Below are positions 19,948-30,724 of a DNA stretch of 64,000 nt, one piece after another (position 1 is the stretch's first letter; each line of letters opens with the position of its first letter). Origin of the DNA: Mariniblastus sp. (GTDB lineage: Bacteria > Planctomycetota > Planctomycetia > Pirellulales > Pirellulaceae); the NCBI GenBank assembly GCA_022447605.1, contig JAKVBG010000001.1:62001-126000 (forward strand). The letters run 5' to 3'. The notes under the pieces are model-generated. The model saw nothing but the letters and a program-made list of their open reading frames with translations, was not told the origin of the DNA and did not search any database. The translations under genes were made by a program, and so were the position numbers.

Positions 19948-20919
19948 TCACACGTTACTTTCCACTGAATCTATCGCAGCGGGCAACCAGGTAAGCAGGT
20001 CGCTGGCCAGTAGCGACGCCTTGCCCATCTTGCCCGCGGCCAGGTCACCGGCCAGGCCGTGCAGGTAACAACCGGTCCGACTCGCCTCCCACGGTTTCAA
20101 CCCCTGGCCCCACAACGAGGCGACGATTCCGGTCAACAGATCTCCGCAGCCGGCAGTGGCCATCCCCGAATTACCGGTCGGATTGTGCACCTGTTGCTGG
20201 CCGTCGGTCACCAAGCTGCGGTGTCCTTTCAGGATCAGTGTCAGCTCATGCCGGGCCGCCCAATCAACCGCTAACGCTTCGAGTTTCTGCCGGTCACTCT
20301 CCGTTTGACCGATCAGTCTCTGGAACTCGCCCGGGTGGGGCGTCAGGATACGTTCGCCTTGGTGCGCCGAAAAATCGACACCCGCGTCGGCCAGGTTGTT
20401 GAGGCCATCGGCGTCAACCACCAGCGGCTGAGGCAACGCTTCATAGAGTTGACAGGCGATCTGCTGGCCAGCCGCAGTCCGGCCCATACCGGGCCCCAGC
20501 GCGACCACGTCCGCCCACTCGCATTGCTGCAGGATCTGCTCAACGGATGCTTCGCCAAAAAATCCGCCATCGGTCGCCACAGGTAAAACCATCAGGCAAG
20601 CTGAGAACGCAGCCACTTGCGCCTGCGCGTCCGCCGGGGTCATGACCTGGACCAGTCCCGAACCGGTCCGCAGTGCGGCCTGGCCCGCCAGTGCGGCGGC
20701 CCCAGCCATACCGACCGATCCTCCCACGACCAGCACGCGCCCCAGATCTCCCTTGTGGGCATCCTCTTTTCGTCGGGGAAATCGATAACCGGTTTCCTCC
20801 GCCGGCGCTTGGCCGTCTGGAGCAACCGGTCCGAACACTCTCTCAGTGAACTCATTCAGGCTGAGCCGGCCACTCCGAAAGTGACGGGCCGCCTGCTGGA
20901 AGTCATGACGATTGATCAC
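19948..20919 (-). CDS. nnrD: NAD(P)H-hydrate dehydratase (ADP-dependent, YjeF C-terminal family)
   Basis: KGDLGRVLVVGGSVGMAGAAALAGQAALRTGSGLVQV; VDADGLNNLA; ILTPHPGEFQRL; GNSGMATAGCGDLLTGIVASLWGQG. Confidence 0.93.
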   Translation of the reverse strand: MINRHDFQQAARHFRSGRLSLNEFTERVFGPVAPDGQAPAEETGYRFPRRKEDAHKGDLGRVLVVGGSVGMAGAAALAGQAALRTGSGLVQVMTPADAQAQVAAFSACLMVLPVATDGGFFGEASVEQILQQCEWADVVALGPGMGRTAAGQQIACQLYEALPQPLVVDADGLNNLADAGVDFSAHQGERILTPHPGEFQRLIGQTESDRQKLEALAVDWAARHELTLILKGHRSLVTDGQQQVHNPTGNSGMATAGCGDLLTGIVASLWGQGLKPWEASRTGCYLHGLAGDLAAGKMGKASLLASDLLTWLPAAIDSVESNV

Positions 20920-21069
20920 GGCAAACTCGAAACGGAAAACAGGGAGACACGCGGACTGACCGATGTTACTGGCAGAACGGATACTCTACAATCTGGGTTG
21001 TAAATCACAGGCATCCGTTCCGTTTGCCTGGAATCGAATTGCGTGGAACAGGATATTGGGAAGACTTGA

Positions 21070-22284
21070 ATGCCTAGTTGTGTATTGGCTTATTCCGGCG
21101 GACTGGATACATCAGTAATCCTCGGTTGGTTGATGGATCAAGGTTACGAAGTGCATGCCGTTTACGTCGATCTCGGCCAACCTTGTGAAGACCGCGAAGA
21201 GATCATGCGGAAAGCGGAGGACATCGGGGCCGCCTCCGCACAGATCGTCGATGTCCGTGAAGAGCTGTGCCGCGATTTCGCCTTCCCGATCCTGACGTGG
21301 CAGGCGAAGTACGAGGGGGTCTACCTGCTCGGTACGTCGATTGCGCGGCCGCTGATCTCCAAGGCCTGTCTGCAGGTGGCTCGGGAAGTCGGCGCCGATG
21401 CGTATGCCCACGGGGCGACGGGCAAAGGGAACGACCAATGCCGATTCCAACTGGCGGCCGAAGCGCTGGACGCCAACGTCCAGGTCATCGCTCCCTGGCG
21501 CGACGCGACCTTCCGAGATCTCTTCCCCGGCCGGACCGAGCTGATCGACTATTGCGATGCCAAGAACATCCCGGTCAAGGCGACCACGGCCAAACCTTAC
21601 AGCAGTGATGAAAACTGCCTGCACATCAGTTACGAGGCGGGCCAACTGGAAGAACTCGATGTCAACGGTTGTGAGCTGGTCGAATTCGGGATGGGCGTTT
21701 CACCGGCCGAGGCGCCGGATAAAAAAGAAACCGTCTCGATCGGTTTCGAGTCGGGCGTCCCGGTTTCGGTCAACGGTGAACGTCAATCGCCGCTGCAAGT
21801 CGTGGAGGGACTGAACCAGTTGGCCGGTCGCAATGGGATTGGCCGGATCGACATGGTGGAAAACCGCTTTGTCGGCATGAAGAGCAGGGGAGTCTACGAA
21901 GCACCCGGCATGACCCTGCTGTATGACGCCCATCGCTATGTGGAACAGCTCACCATGGACCGTGACCTGATGCACCTGCGAGATCGGCTGGCACCGGAAG
22001 TTGCCGAGATGGTTTACTACGGCTTCTGGTACTGTCCGAAAATGGATGCCCTGTTTGAATTCAACCGTTCAGCCCAACAGAACGTGACGGGTGAGGTCAC
22101 CCTCGACCTGTACAAGGGGAATATTTCTATCAGCCAACGTAGTAGTCCTCACAGCCTTTACGACGATGCGATTGCTACAATGGAAGGTGGCGGAGACTAC
22201 AACCAGACCGACGCCGAGGGGTTCCTGCGAATCCAGGGACTGCCCTCACGCGTGCAGGCCCGTCGTATGCCCAGGGAATATTAA
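21070..22284 (+). CDS. argG: Argininosuccinate synthase
   Basis: CVLAYSGGLDTSVILGWL; AYAHGATGKGNDQCRFQLAAEAL; NLWIYAAE-like context replaced by YSSDENCLHISYEAGQLE; full-length 404 aa. Confidence 0.95.
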   Translation: MPSCVLAYSGGLDTSVILGWLMDQGYEVHAVYVDLGQPCEDREEIMRKAEDIGAASAQIVDVREELCRDFAFPILTWQAKYEGVYLLGTSIARPLISKACLQVAREVGADAYAHGATGKGNDQCRFQLAAEALDANVQVIAPWRDATFRDLFPGRTELIDYCDAKNIPVKATTAKPYSSDENCLHISYEAGQLEELDVNGCELVEFGMGVSPAEAPDKKETVSIGFESGVPVSVNGERQSPLQVVEGLNQLAGRNGIGRIDMVENRFVGMKSRGVYEAPGMTLLYDAHRYVEQLTMDRDLMHLRDRLAPEVAEMVYYGFWYCPKMDALFEFNRSAQQNVTGEVTLDLYKGNISISQRSSPHSLYDDAIATMEGGGDYNQTDAEGFLRIQGLPSRVQARRMPREY

Positions 22285-22299
22285 AGGTCACCACGCTCG

Positions 22300-23988
22300 A
22301 TGTACCTGTTTGAAAATCCGGTTCTACAGCGCGAATTGCTGGTCAATCTGAGGATGCCGCGGGCCTTCCTGCTCCTGTTGACCTACCAGCTGCTGTTGGC
22401 GGCCGTGGTCTATTTTGCCTGGCCCAAGGATAACATCCGGCTCGATTTGACCGCCAACCCGGAATCGACCAGGCAGTTGGTCAACCTGTTTTTCCTCGGG
22501 CAGTATATCCTGGCCTCCCTGATGGCTCCCAGTTTTGCCGCCGGAGCGGTCACGGGTGAGAAAGAGCGAAAAACGTACGAGATGCTGTTGGCCAGCCCAT
22601 TGCAGCCGCAGGCAATCGTCATGGGAAAACTGGTGGCCGCGCTGACGCACCTGGCGATCCTGATTTTCGCCTCTTTGCCGATTGTCATGCTCTGTCTCCC
22701 GCTGGGTGGGGTCTCCTTTTACGAAGTCCTGGCAGCTTACCTGGCACTCATCTGCAGCGTCATTACCTTTGGCATGATCAGCGTCTGGTGTGGCAGCCTG
22801 TTCAAGCGGACTTCCGCTTCGCTGGTCGTCTCCTACCTGCTGATCCTGCCCCTGGCGATTATCGGGGTCCTGTTCTGGCAAGCGTTGGAAGCGCGAGGTG
22901 AAACCCGCTTCAACCTGACAGTCGTCGTCTTGCCGGGTATGGCCGCAGCCCTGTCGATCACCCTGTTCTACCTCACCTGCAGCCGCATGCTGTACCCGCC
23001 CGACATGGGGAGTGAAGGGAAGGAGGTCGTGGACCTCGACCAGGAAGCAGCCGAGGCGATCGGCCTGGTGATCCAGAGGGACCAATTCCCCGATCGCCTG
23101 TTCGCCCCTCCCAAGCGCGAAACGTTGATGGACGATCATACCAACCCGATTTACGACAAGGAGATGCGGAGCGAAATATTTGGACAGGGAACGTTGATGC
23201 TGCGGTTGGCCATCCAGATCAGCATGATCCTGGCCATCCCGTTGATGGCCGTTTTCCTATACATCTACGGATCCATGGCGCCGTGGTACATTTCGTATGT
23301 CTGCGTGTTCAATATCCTGGTCGGTCCCGTTTTTTCGGCTGGCAGCGTCACCAGTGAGCGAGAGCGACAAACACTCGACCTGTTGCTGACTACCATCATC
23401 ACACCGTGGCAATTCCTGTGGGGAAAACTGATTTCAGGGCTGCGGGTTTCCAGTGTATTGACCTCGTTCCTGCTCTGGCCTCTGGTACTGGCCTTAATCA
23501 TGGTCCCGGAATACTGGTCCAACATCCCGACCATCGTGGCCTACCTGATGATCGTGGGGCTGACCTGCCTGACCACAGCAATCCTGGCCCTGTTCTGCTC
23601 GACCGTTTTCCAGAAAACAGGAACCAGCCTGATCGTGACGTACACCGTGATCCTGTTACTCTACGCCGCACCCCTGGCGGGCAGTTTTTTTGCCCGCAAT
23701 TACTTCCCCGACTCGCCCGCAACGCCTTACGTCGAGTACACCACTATCACCAGTCCGTTTGCAGCCGCCTTCCAGTTCCCGATTTACATGGACGACCTTT
23801 CCGAGCAGCAGTCGAACTGGAAAAAGGCCGACTCAGGTGAAGAGGGCCAGGTGATGGGGTACCCACTATCCGACCTGCGCCACTTTACCGGCTACTTTTT
23901 CTTTACGGTCCTGCTGAACCTGCTCCTGTTCCAACTGATGATCTGGTTGTTTGGCTCCCGGTGGCGGGTTTCCATGTCCACCGGTTAG
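22300..23988 (+). CDS. ABC-2 type transporter permease
   Basis: NPVLQRELLVNLRMPRAFLLLL; AGAVTGEKERKTYEMLLASPL and AGSVTSERERQTLDLLLTTIITPWQFLWGKL; multiple TM segments. Confidence 0.85.
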   Translation: MYLFENPVLQRELLVNLRMPRAFLLLLTYQLLLAAVVYFAWPKDNIRLDLTANPESTRQLVNLFFLGQYILASLMAPSFAAGAVTGEKERKTYEMLLASPLQPQAIVMGKLVAALTHLAILIFASLPIVMLCLPLGGVSFYEVLAAYLALICSVITFGMISVWCGSLFKRTSASLVVSYLLILPLAIIGVLFWQALEARGETRFNLTVVVLPGMAAALSITLFYLTCSRMLYPPDMGSEGKEVVDLDQEAAEAIGLVIQRDQFPDRLFAPPKRETLMDDHTNPIYDKEMRSEIFGQGTLMLRLAIQISMILAIPLMAVFLYIYGSMAPWYISYVCVFNILVGPVFSAGSVTSERERQTLDLLLTTIITPWQFLWGKLISGLRVSSVLTSFLLWPLVLALIMVPEYWSNIPTIVAYLMIVGLTCLTTAILALFCSTVFQKTGTSLIVTYTVILLLYAAPLAGSFFARNYFPDSPATPYVEYTTITSPFAAAFQFPIYMDDLSEQQSNWKKADSGEEGQVMGYPLSDLRHFTGYFFFTVLLNLLLFQLMIWLFGSRWRVSMSTG

Positions 23989-24130
23989 TTCCGCCGGACA
24001 AGTGCAACTGACAACCGAGCGTGTTATGAGAATTGCTGGTAATTTTTGTTTTCTCGTCCCATCGGATGGTAGGTAAACCGAACCGCGGGACGTTACAATA
24101 CTTCCATCGACCCGTCATCGAGGAAAGAGG

Positions 24131-24871
24131 ATGAAGATTCAATACCGACTCATGGTCAACCTGTTGGTCCTGGCGGTCACCTGCCTGGCACTCGCCCCTG
24201 TCAGCGCCCAGGAAGATCCGCCGAGTGAAAAAACCGGCTCAAAAACCCCTCCTGCCCGGACGCATTACATGGGCCGGCAGATCGCCCGGACGATGCACTA
24301 CACCGGTGCGGAGTGGTTAATCCGGGACGAACGGGAGCGTGAGGAACGTTGCTCGATGATGATTGCCAACCTGGGAATCAAGCCTGGGATGGCAATTTGC
24401 GACATGGGTTGTGGCAATGGCTTCCACACCTTGCGGATGGCCGAGCTGACCGGAAAACAGGGGATTGTTCTGGGCGTCGACGTGCAGGCAGAGATGCTGG
24501 AGTACCTGCGCGAGCGGAGCGAGGAGCAGGGAATCGAGAACGTGGTTCCGATCCTCGGCTCTTTCCATAATCCCCGCCTGCCGCCCAACTCGATCGACCT
24601 CGTTCTGTTAGTCGATGTCTACCATGAATTCTCACACCCCGAGCAGATGCTGGCGGCCATGAGGAAGAGCCTGACCAAGGATGGTTTGATCGTGCTGGTG
24701 GAATACCGTTCGGAAGATCCCGACGTACCGATCAAGCGACTGCACAAAATGAGTAAGAAACAGGTCAACAAGGAACTGACGGCCAACGGTTTCAAGCTGG
24801 TGCGCGAATTTGACCGCCTACCCTGGCAACACATGATGTTCTTTGGTCGCGATGACCAGCAAGAGGAATAG
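24131..24871 (+). CDS. Class I SAM-dependent methyltransferase with predicted signal peptide
   Basis: N-term MKIQYRLMVNLLVLAVTCLALAPVSAQ; SAM motif ICDMGCGNGFHTLRMAELTGKQGIVLGVDV. Confidence 0.85.
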   Translation: MKIQYRLMVNLLVLAVTCLALAPVSAQEDPPSEKTGSKTPPARTHYMGRQIARTMHYTGAEWLIRDEREREERCSMMIANLGIKPGMAICDMGCGNGFHTLRMAELTGKQGIVLGVDVQAEMLEYLRERSEEQGIENVVPILGSFHNPRLPPNSIDLVLLVDVYHEFSHPEQMLAAMRKSLTKDGLIVLVEYRSEDPDVPIKRLHKMSKKQVNKELTANGFKLVREFDRLPWQHMMFFGRDDQQEE

Positions 24872-24904
24872 AGGGATCCGATTCCCGCAACACAGGCCAG
24901 CCAC

Positions 24905-27900
24905 ATGGCAAACCGCAAGATAAGCAACTGGAATTTACTGGTCACGTTGTTGATCGGCTCGTTCAGTGCCAGCCTGTCACTCGCACAGCAAACGCCCGGC
25001 CTGCAATTCAACCGCGACATCCGCCCGATCCTGTCCGCCCATTGTTACCAGTGCCATGGCCCGGATGAAGAACATGGCCAGGCAGGATTGCGCCTGGATA
25101 CCGAAACGGGGATCCATGAAGTATTTGGCGAAACCGACCTCGACCAGAACACGGCCTGGCAACGGCTTCAATCGAAAGACCCGGATGAGCAGATGCCACC
25201 GCCGACGGTCCATAGCAGGATCAGCCGGGAGGAGATCGATCGATTGCGACGGTGGATTGGCCAAGGCGCCCCGTTTGAGGAACACTGGTCGTTCCGCTTG
25301 CCAATCGCCAGTCCACCCCCGTCGGTCAACCAGACAGACTGGGTCCGCAACCCGATCGATCGGTTCGTGCTGGCGAAACTTGAATCGAAGGGCTGGCGAC
25401 CGGGCCAGACCGCTTCTCGGCAGCAGTTGATTCGCCGGCTGACGTTGGACCTGACCGGATTGCCACCCACGCCTTCCGAGATCGACTCGTTCCTGGCCGA
25501 CCAGCAGCCCGGAGCCTACCAGCGACTGGTCGATCGACTCCTGCAATCCCCCCACCTCGGTGAGCGTCTCGCTGTTCCCTGGCTGGATGCAGCCAGGTAC
25601 GCTGACACCAATGGGTTTTCCATCGACGACCACCGCGACATGTGGTTGTGGCGTGAATGGGTGATTGATGCCTTCAACCAGAACATGCCGTACGATCAGT
25701 TCCTTACCGAACAACTGGCGGGTGATCTGCTCGAGGGAGCCACTGACAGGCAACGGCTGGCCACTGGTTTCCTGCGTAACAGCATGAATACCCATGAAGG
25801 TGGAACCCTGCCCGAGGAATACCGGGTCATCTACCTTGCCGACAAGGTCGACACGGTGGCCACTGTATTCCTGGGACTGACCGTCCGCTGCGCCCAATGC
25901 CACGATCACAAGTACGACCCGATCAGCCAGCAGGATTATTACCGGTTCTACGCCTTTTTTGACACGGCCCATGAACCGGGCAGTGGCGCTGAAAACGGAA
26001 ACACCGAGCCGACCCTCCGTATGGACGGGCCATTGACCTCTCCCGACCTGTTCCGCCAGGACATCCAGCAGCGTATCGATACCTTGCGGCAATACCTGGT
26101 CCATCCACCCGAACTGGTCGAAGCGCGCTCTGCCTGGGAAAAAACGGCAACCGGCAATGAGGCATTACAGAAAGCGCTGTCGACCGAAGTGCCCGCCCGC
26201 GACGAGGATGACTGGAAAGCCATCAACCAGGCATTCGCAGCGACCAGCCGGCTGTGGAACCGCCACGTGGCCAATATCGAACGCGAAATCGGTTTCCTGC
26301 AACGGGATCTGAAGGCTGGGCAATCGTCGGTAATGGTCATGAAAGAGCAGGGGCCCCGGCAGACGTACGTCCTGACCCGCGGACAGTACGACCTGCCAGA
26401 CAAGTCACAACCGGTGCAAGCCAACGCACCGGCCATGTTACCCAAGCTTCAATTCCAGCCACCGGAGCCGGCCCAGAAACAGGCTGAACCGGTCGATCCC
26501 TGGCAGGGCGCCAAGTGGATCTGGAACGACGCCCGCGCCGCCTCGGTCCCCCAGGACAATCGTCCCAAATATTTTCGTCATCGTTTCCAATTGGCCGAGC
26601 GACCCGGTTCGGCCGTGCTCCGGGTGACCGCCGACAACCGGTGCACGACCTATCTCAATGGGCAGAAGCTGGGCAACCAACAACCCTGGATGACGCCGGC
26701 CCGTTACGAGATCACCCCGCACCTGGTCGATGGCGAGAACGTGATCGCCGTCGAGGCAGTCAACGCGGGTGGGCCCGCCGGCCTGTTGGCGTCGCTCGTT
26801 ATCGACAACCAGGTTCAACAGATGACCGATGGAGAATGGTTCGTTTCGGACCAGCCAACGGACGATTGGACCCAGGTCGATTTTGACAACGAACGATGGG
26901 AGCGCGCGGTTGAGCTGGGACCGGCCAACATGGCGCCCTGGAAGATGGCTCACCGGCCAAGTGTCCCAGCAGTCCAAAACCAACCATCGCGGCTCGACCT
27001 GGCCCGGTGGCTGGTCGATGAGCGGAACCCGCTGACGGCGCGGGTGGCGGTGAACCGGTACTGGCAGATGCTGTTTGGCCAGGGCCTGGTCCGGACGCCC
27101 AATGATTTTGGAGCGCAAGGCACCTTTCCAACCCATCCGAAACTGCTCGACTGGCTAGCGATCGAATTTCGTCAACAGGACTGGAACGTCAAGCAGTTAT
27201 TGAAAACGATCGTGATGTCGGCCACCTACCGCCAATCGGCTGCGGCATCCCCTGATCGGTTCCGTGAAGACCCGCAGAACGAATGGCTGGGGAGGGCCAG
27301 CCGGTTTCGGCTGCCCGCCGAGTTCATTCGGGATGGCGCGATGGCAATCGCAGGAACACTCGATCCCAGGGTGGGGGGCCCGAGTGTTTACCCCCGACAG
27401 CCCCACGGCCTGTGGCGGGAAATCAGCCACTTTGGTTACACCAAGCCGTTCAGCGCCCAGGCGTTCTACCCGAGTGATCCAACCGGGCAGAGCCGCCGCA
27501 GCCTGTATACGTTTTGGAAACGGACGAGTCCTCCTCCCTCCATGATCGCCTTCGACGCCCCCACCCGAGAGGTCTGCTCCGTGGAACGCTCCCGCACCAA
27601 CACACCCCTGCAGGCCCTCGTCCTGTTGAATGATCCGCAATACGTCCAGGCAGCCCGGGAGCTGGCTCGCCGGACAATCGACGAAGGGGGAGCTTCGATT
27701 GAGCAGCGGGCGGCGTACCTGTTTCGTTTGGCCACCTCGCGGCAGCCGGATCAAGCCGAACGGGAAATCCTGGTACAGCGGTACCGGTCGATTTACCAAC
27801 AATTCTGCCAGGACCCGGTCGCCGCGCGTGACCTGGCTCGGGATCAGGATGCCGAACTGGCGGCCTGGACAGCCATCGCCTCGATTGTCCTTAACCTGGA

Positions 27901-27922
27901 TGAAGTCATTACGCGGGAGTAG
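24905..27922 (+). CDS. PSCyt1/DUF1549/DUF1553 secreted cytochrome-like protein with inserted galactose-binding-like domain
   Basis: FNRDIRPILSAHCYQCHGPDE (CxxCH); WDAARYADTNGFSIDDHRDMW; NRYWQMLFGQGLVRTPNDFGAQG; insertion WQGAKWIWND...YFRHRFQL...VTADNRCTTYLNGQKLG. Confidence 0.92.
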   Translation: MANRKISNWNLLVTLLIGSFSASLSLAQQTPGLQFNRDIRPILSAHCYQCHGPDEEHGQAGLRLDTETGIHEVFGETDLDQNTAWQRLQSKDPDEQMPPPTVHSRISREEIDRLRRWIGQGAPFEEHWSFRLPIASPPPSVNQTDWVRNPIDRFVLAKLESKGWRPGQTASRQQLIRRLTLDLTGLPPTPSEIDSFLADQQPGAYQRLVDRLLQSPHLGERLAVPWLDAARYADTNGFSIDDHRDMWLWREWVIDAFNQNMPYDQFLTEQLAGDLLEGATDRQRLATGFLRNSMNTHEGGTLPEEYRVIYLADKVDTVATVFLGLTVRCAQCHDHKYDPISQQDYYRFYAFFDTAHEPGSGAENGNTEPTLRMDGPLTSPDLFRQDIQQRIDTLRQYLVHPPELVEARSAWEKTATGNEALQKALSTEVPARDEDDWKAINQAFAATSRLWNRHVANIEREIGFLQRDLKAGQSSVMVMKEQGPRQTYVLTRGQYDLPDKSQPVQANAPAMLPKLQFQPPEPAQKQAEPVDPWQGAKWIWNDARAASVPQDNRPKYFRHRFQLAERPGSAVLRVTADNRCTTYLNGQKLGNQQPWMTPARYEITPHLVDGENVIAVEAVNAGGPAGLLASLVIDNQVQQMTDGEWFVSDQPTDDWTQVDFDNERWERAVELGPANMAPWKMAHRPSVPAVQNQPSRLDLARWLVDERNPLTARVAVNRYWQMLFGQGLVRTPNDFGAQGTFPTHPKLLDWLAIEFRQQDWNVKQLLKTIVMSATYRQSAAASPDRFREDPQNEWLGRASRFRLPAEFIRDGAMAIAGTLDPRVGGPSVYPRQPHGLWREISHFGYTKPFSAQAFYPSDPTGQSRRSLYTFWKRTSPPPSMIAFDAPTREVCSVERSRTNTPLQALVLLNDPQYVQAARELARRTIDEGGASIEQRAAYLFRLATSRQPDQAEREILVQRYRSIYQQFCQDPVAARDLARDQDAELAAWTAIASIVLNLDEVITRE

Positions 27923-27928
27923 CCGATC

Positions 27929-29380
27929 ATGGAACCACAACTGGAATACGATCGAGCCATCACCCGGCGACAGTTGTTCAACCAGGCGCGCAACGGAGTC
28001 GGCGCAGCCGCCCTGGCGAGTTTACTCGGTTCGTCTGCATCCGCTTCATCCGCGCAAGGGGAAGCACCCGGCCTGCCCGATGTACCTCATTTCCCACCTC
28101 GGGCCAAACGGGCGATCTACCTGTTCCAATCGGGGGGACCGAGCCATCTCGACCTGTTCGATTACAAGCCGACCCTGGCCGACCAGCATGGCCAGCCTCT
28201 GCCCGAATCGGTGCGAGGAACCCAGCGGGTCACGGGGATGACGGCGGGCCAGAAAGCGTTCCTGACCAATGCCCCGATCCGGCCTTTCCAGCAACAGGGT
28301 CAGTCGGGTCGCTGGATCAGTGACTTGCTACCCCATACGGCAAAAATTGTGGACCAAATCGCGATCCTCAAAGCCGTCAACACCGAAGCGATCAACCACG
28401 ATCCGGGAATCACGTTCATCAACACGGGCAGTCAACAGATTGGTCAACCCTCGTTGGGCGCCTGGCTCAGCTACGGCCTCGGTTCGGAGAACGAAAACCT
28501 GCCTGGCTACATGGTGCTGATCAGCCAGGGGACCGGCAAGAACCCGGGGCAACCGATCTTTTCCCGCTTGTGGTCCAGCGGTTACCTGCCGAGCCGGCAC
28601 CAGGGAGTCCGCCTGCGGACCGGAGCCAACCCGGTTCTGCATCTGACCAACCCCCCCGGGATCGACCGGTCCACGCGGCGGCAACAGCTGGATGACCTGG
28701 CGGCCCTCAACGCCCGACACTTTTCCCGCACCAACGATCCGGAAATTGAAACCCGTATCGCCCAATACGAGATGGCTTACCGGATGCAGACGTCGGTACC
28801 CGACCTGACCGATCTTTCAGACGAACCGGCCCACATTCTCGAAATGTACGGACCCGACGTCAGAAAACCGGGGAGCTACGCGGCCAACTGCCTGTTGGCC
28901 CGGCGGATGATCGAGCGAGGCGTACGTTTCGTCCAACTGTTTCACCGGGGATGGGATCAACACGTTTCGTTGGTCGAACACCTGACCAACCAATGTCGTG
29001 ACACGGACCAAGCCAGCGCCGCGCTGGTCACCGACCTCCAGCAACGGGGGCTGTTGGACGACACACTGGTCGTCTGGGGAGGCGAGTTTGGTCGTACGAC
29101 CTACAGCCAGGGTGGACTCAACGCAGGGCGCGACCACCACGGCCGCTGTTTCTCGATGTGGATGGCTGGCGGTGGCATTCGACCTGGCATCGAACATGGC
29201 GTCACCGACGACTATGGCTACAACGTCCTGTCGGACGGGGTCCACATACGTGACTTGAACGCCACGATCCTGCACCAACTGGGAATCGACCACCGGCGAC
29301 TGACATTCCGTTTCCAGGGTCTCGACCAAAAACTGACCGGTGTTGAACCGGCCCGGGTCGTGAATGAAATCCTGACCTGA
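27929..29380 (+). CDS. DUF1501 protein
   Basis: [27 protein letters not shown]...[22 protein letters not shown]...[18 protein letters not shown]. Confidence 0.93.
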   Translation: MEPQLEYDRAITRRQLFNQARNGVGAAALASLLGSSASASSAQGEAPGLPDVPHFPPRAKRAIYLFQSGGPSHLDLFDYKPTLADQHGQPLPESVRGTQRVTGMTAGQKAFLTNAPIRPFQQQGQSGRWISDLLPHTAKIVDQIAILKAVNTEAINHDPGITFINTGSQQIGQPSLGAWLSYGLGSENENLPGYMVLISQGTGKNPGQPIFSRLWSSGYLPSRHQGVRLRTGANPVLHLTNPPGIDRSTRRQQLDDLAALNARHFSRTNDPEIETRIAQYEMAYRMQTSVPDLTDLSDEPAHILEMYGPDVRKPGSYAANCLLARRMIERGVRFVQLFHRGWDQHVSLVEHLTNQCRDTDQASAALVTDLQQRGLLDDTLVVWGGEFGRTTYSQGGLNAGRDHHGRCFSMWMAGGGIRPGIEHGVTDDYGYNVLSDGVHIRDLNATILHQLGIDHRRLTFRFQGLDQKLTGVEPARVVNEILT

Positions 29381-29418
29381 ATATTCGATTCAGGAATTGG
29401 CCAACAAGCGAGTTGCCC

Positions 29419-30588
29419 CTATTTGACGGTCTCGTTAAACAGGATCACCAAGTTTTTCGTTTGCCGCGCGGCCGCAACGATGTCGACCTGCCCATCACCG
29501 TCCAGGTCGGCCACCTTGATATCTTCGACGGCGATCTTGTCGGTTGAAATCTGCGTCTCCCGCCACTTCGAACCCGTTTCATCCAACGGGGTAAACAGCT
29601 TGATGCCCGGGATACCCGGATCATTCATGGCCCGCCAACCGACGATGACCTGGTCCGATCCGACACCCAGGTAATCGGCACACGCCACCGCGTGACCGTC
29701 CTTGATCTTATCGTCCAGCACCGGGCATGGCTGCCACAGTTCCCCCGATTGGTCGGGCTCGGTATAGGCAGCTGCCACGTTCCCATGTTTCGGTTCGACC
29801 GTGGCAATGAATCGCTTGCCGCCCGGCAGTTTCCCGTCCCGAATTTCCCCGGCAAAATTCTTCGTCAGCCGGGTCGGCTGCCAGCCATCCTGATCCCGGT
29901 CAAAATGCCAGACACCCTCTTTGCCGGCGACCAGAATCTCCTCCTCCTCATCCTCGTCCCAGTTGACGATGTGAAAATTATGCGAGAGGTGCATGAAATC
30001 ACAGACCACGTCAATCGGCCAGGCTTGCTGAACGTCTTGCGGAACCGTGTACTCGAGAACACGCAACCCGTTGCCGTTTCCGTCGACGCTGCCCCGACCA
30101 CGGAGCGGTTTCACATGCAGAAAATATTCGTCATCGGGACCGCGCACCCAGTGCATACGGTGAGTGCTCGGGTCATTGTGCAGCTTGATCGGTGTCCAGG
30201 GCTGCCGGCGATCGGCCGGCGGATCGAGATAAAAAACAGCCCCATCCTTGATTGAATCGCGGTAATTCCATTGTCCACCGACTGCGATTTCACATTTGCC
30301 GTCACCATTTATATCCCGCGCCGCGATGCAGACATTGTCCCGCTCGGTCAGGTCTTTGGCCAGCACATGCTTTTCCCAACCCGGGTTTTCGTACCATTGG
30401 AACGTCTTCTTGTCGGCCAGGATGATATCCGTTTTGCCATCTCCGTTGACATCAGCCAACTGCAATCCGTAACCGATTTCGATCTTGTCGATTTCGACGG
30501 ATCGCCACTGGAACTCAGGGGGGTCGTCGGCAGACACGATTCCCGAAAGGAGCAGGACGAAACAGAAACTGGAGATTCGATGCATCAT
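29419..30588 (-). CDS. FG-GAP/VCBS-repeat secreted protein
   Basis: LADVNGDGKTDIILADKKTFQWYENPGWEKH; ARDINGDGKCEIAVGGQW; VADLDGDGQVDIVAAARQTKNLVI; signal peptide from the MM at 30588/30585. Confidence 0.85.
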   Translation of the reverse strand: MMHRISSFCFVLLLSGIVSADDPPEFQWRSVEIDKIEIGYGLQLADVNGDGKTDIILADKKTFQWYENPGWEKHVLAKDLTERDNVCIAARDINGDGKCEIAVGGQWNYRDSIKDGAVFYLDPPADRRQPWTPIKLHNDPSTHRMHWVRGPDDEYFLHVKPLRGRGSVDGNGNGLRVLEYTVPQDVQQAWPIDVVCDFMHLSHNFHIVNWDEDEEEEILVAGKEGVWHFDRDQDGWQPTRLTKNFAGEIRDGKLPGGKRFIATVEPKHGNVAAAYTEPDQSGELWQPCPVLDDKIKDGHAVACADYLGVGSDQVIVGWRAMNDPGIPGIKLFTPLDETGSKWRETQISTDKIAVEDIKVADLDGDGQVDIVAAARQTKNLVILFNETVK

Positions 30589-30724
30589 CGTTCGATCGGG
30601 CCTCGAGAAAACGTCGATTGTAACACGACCCACAGCCGACGCGAATCCTCGCCGAGCGACCGTTGGGACAGCGTTGGGCCACCGTTGGGACAGGCAGATC
30701 AAGGAGGGCAGGGGATAAACCGGC

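Noticed and set aside
24977-26104. 375-aa minus-strand ORF
   Set aside because: Antisense to the DUF1549/1553 gene.
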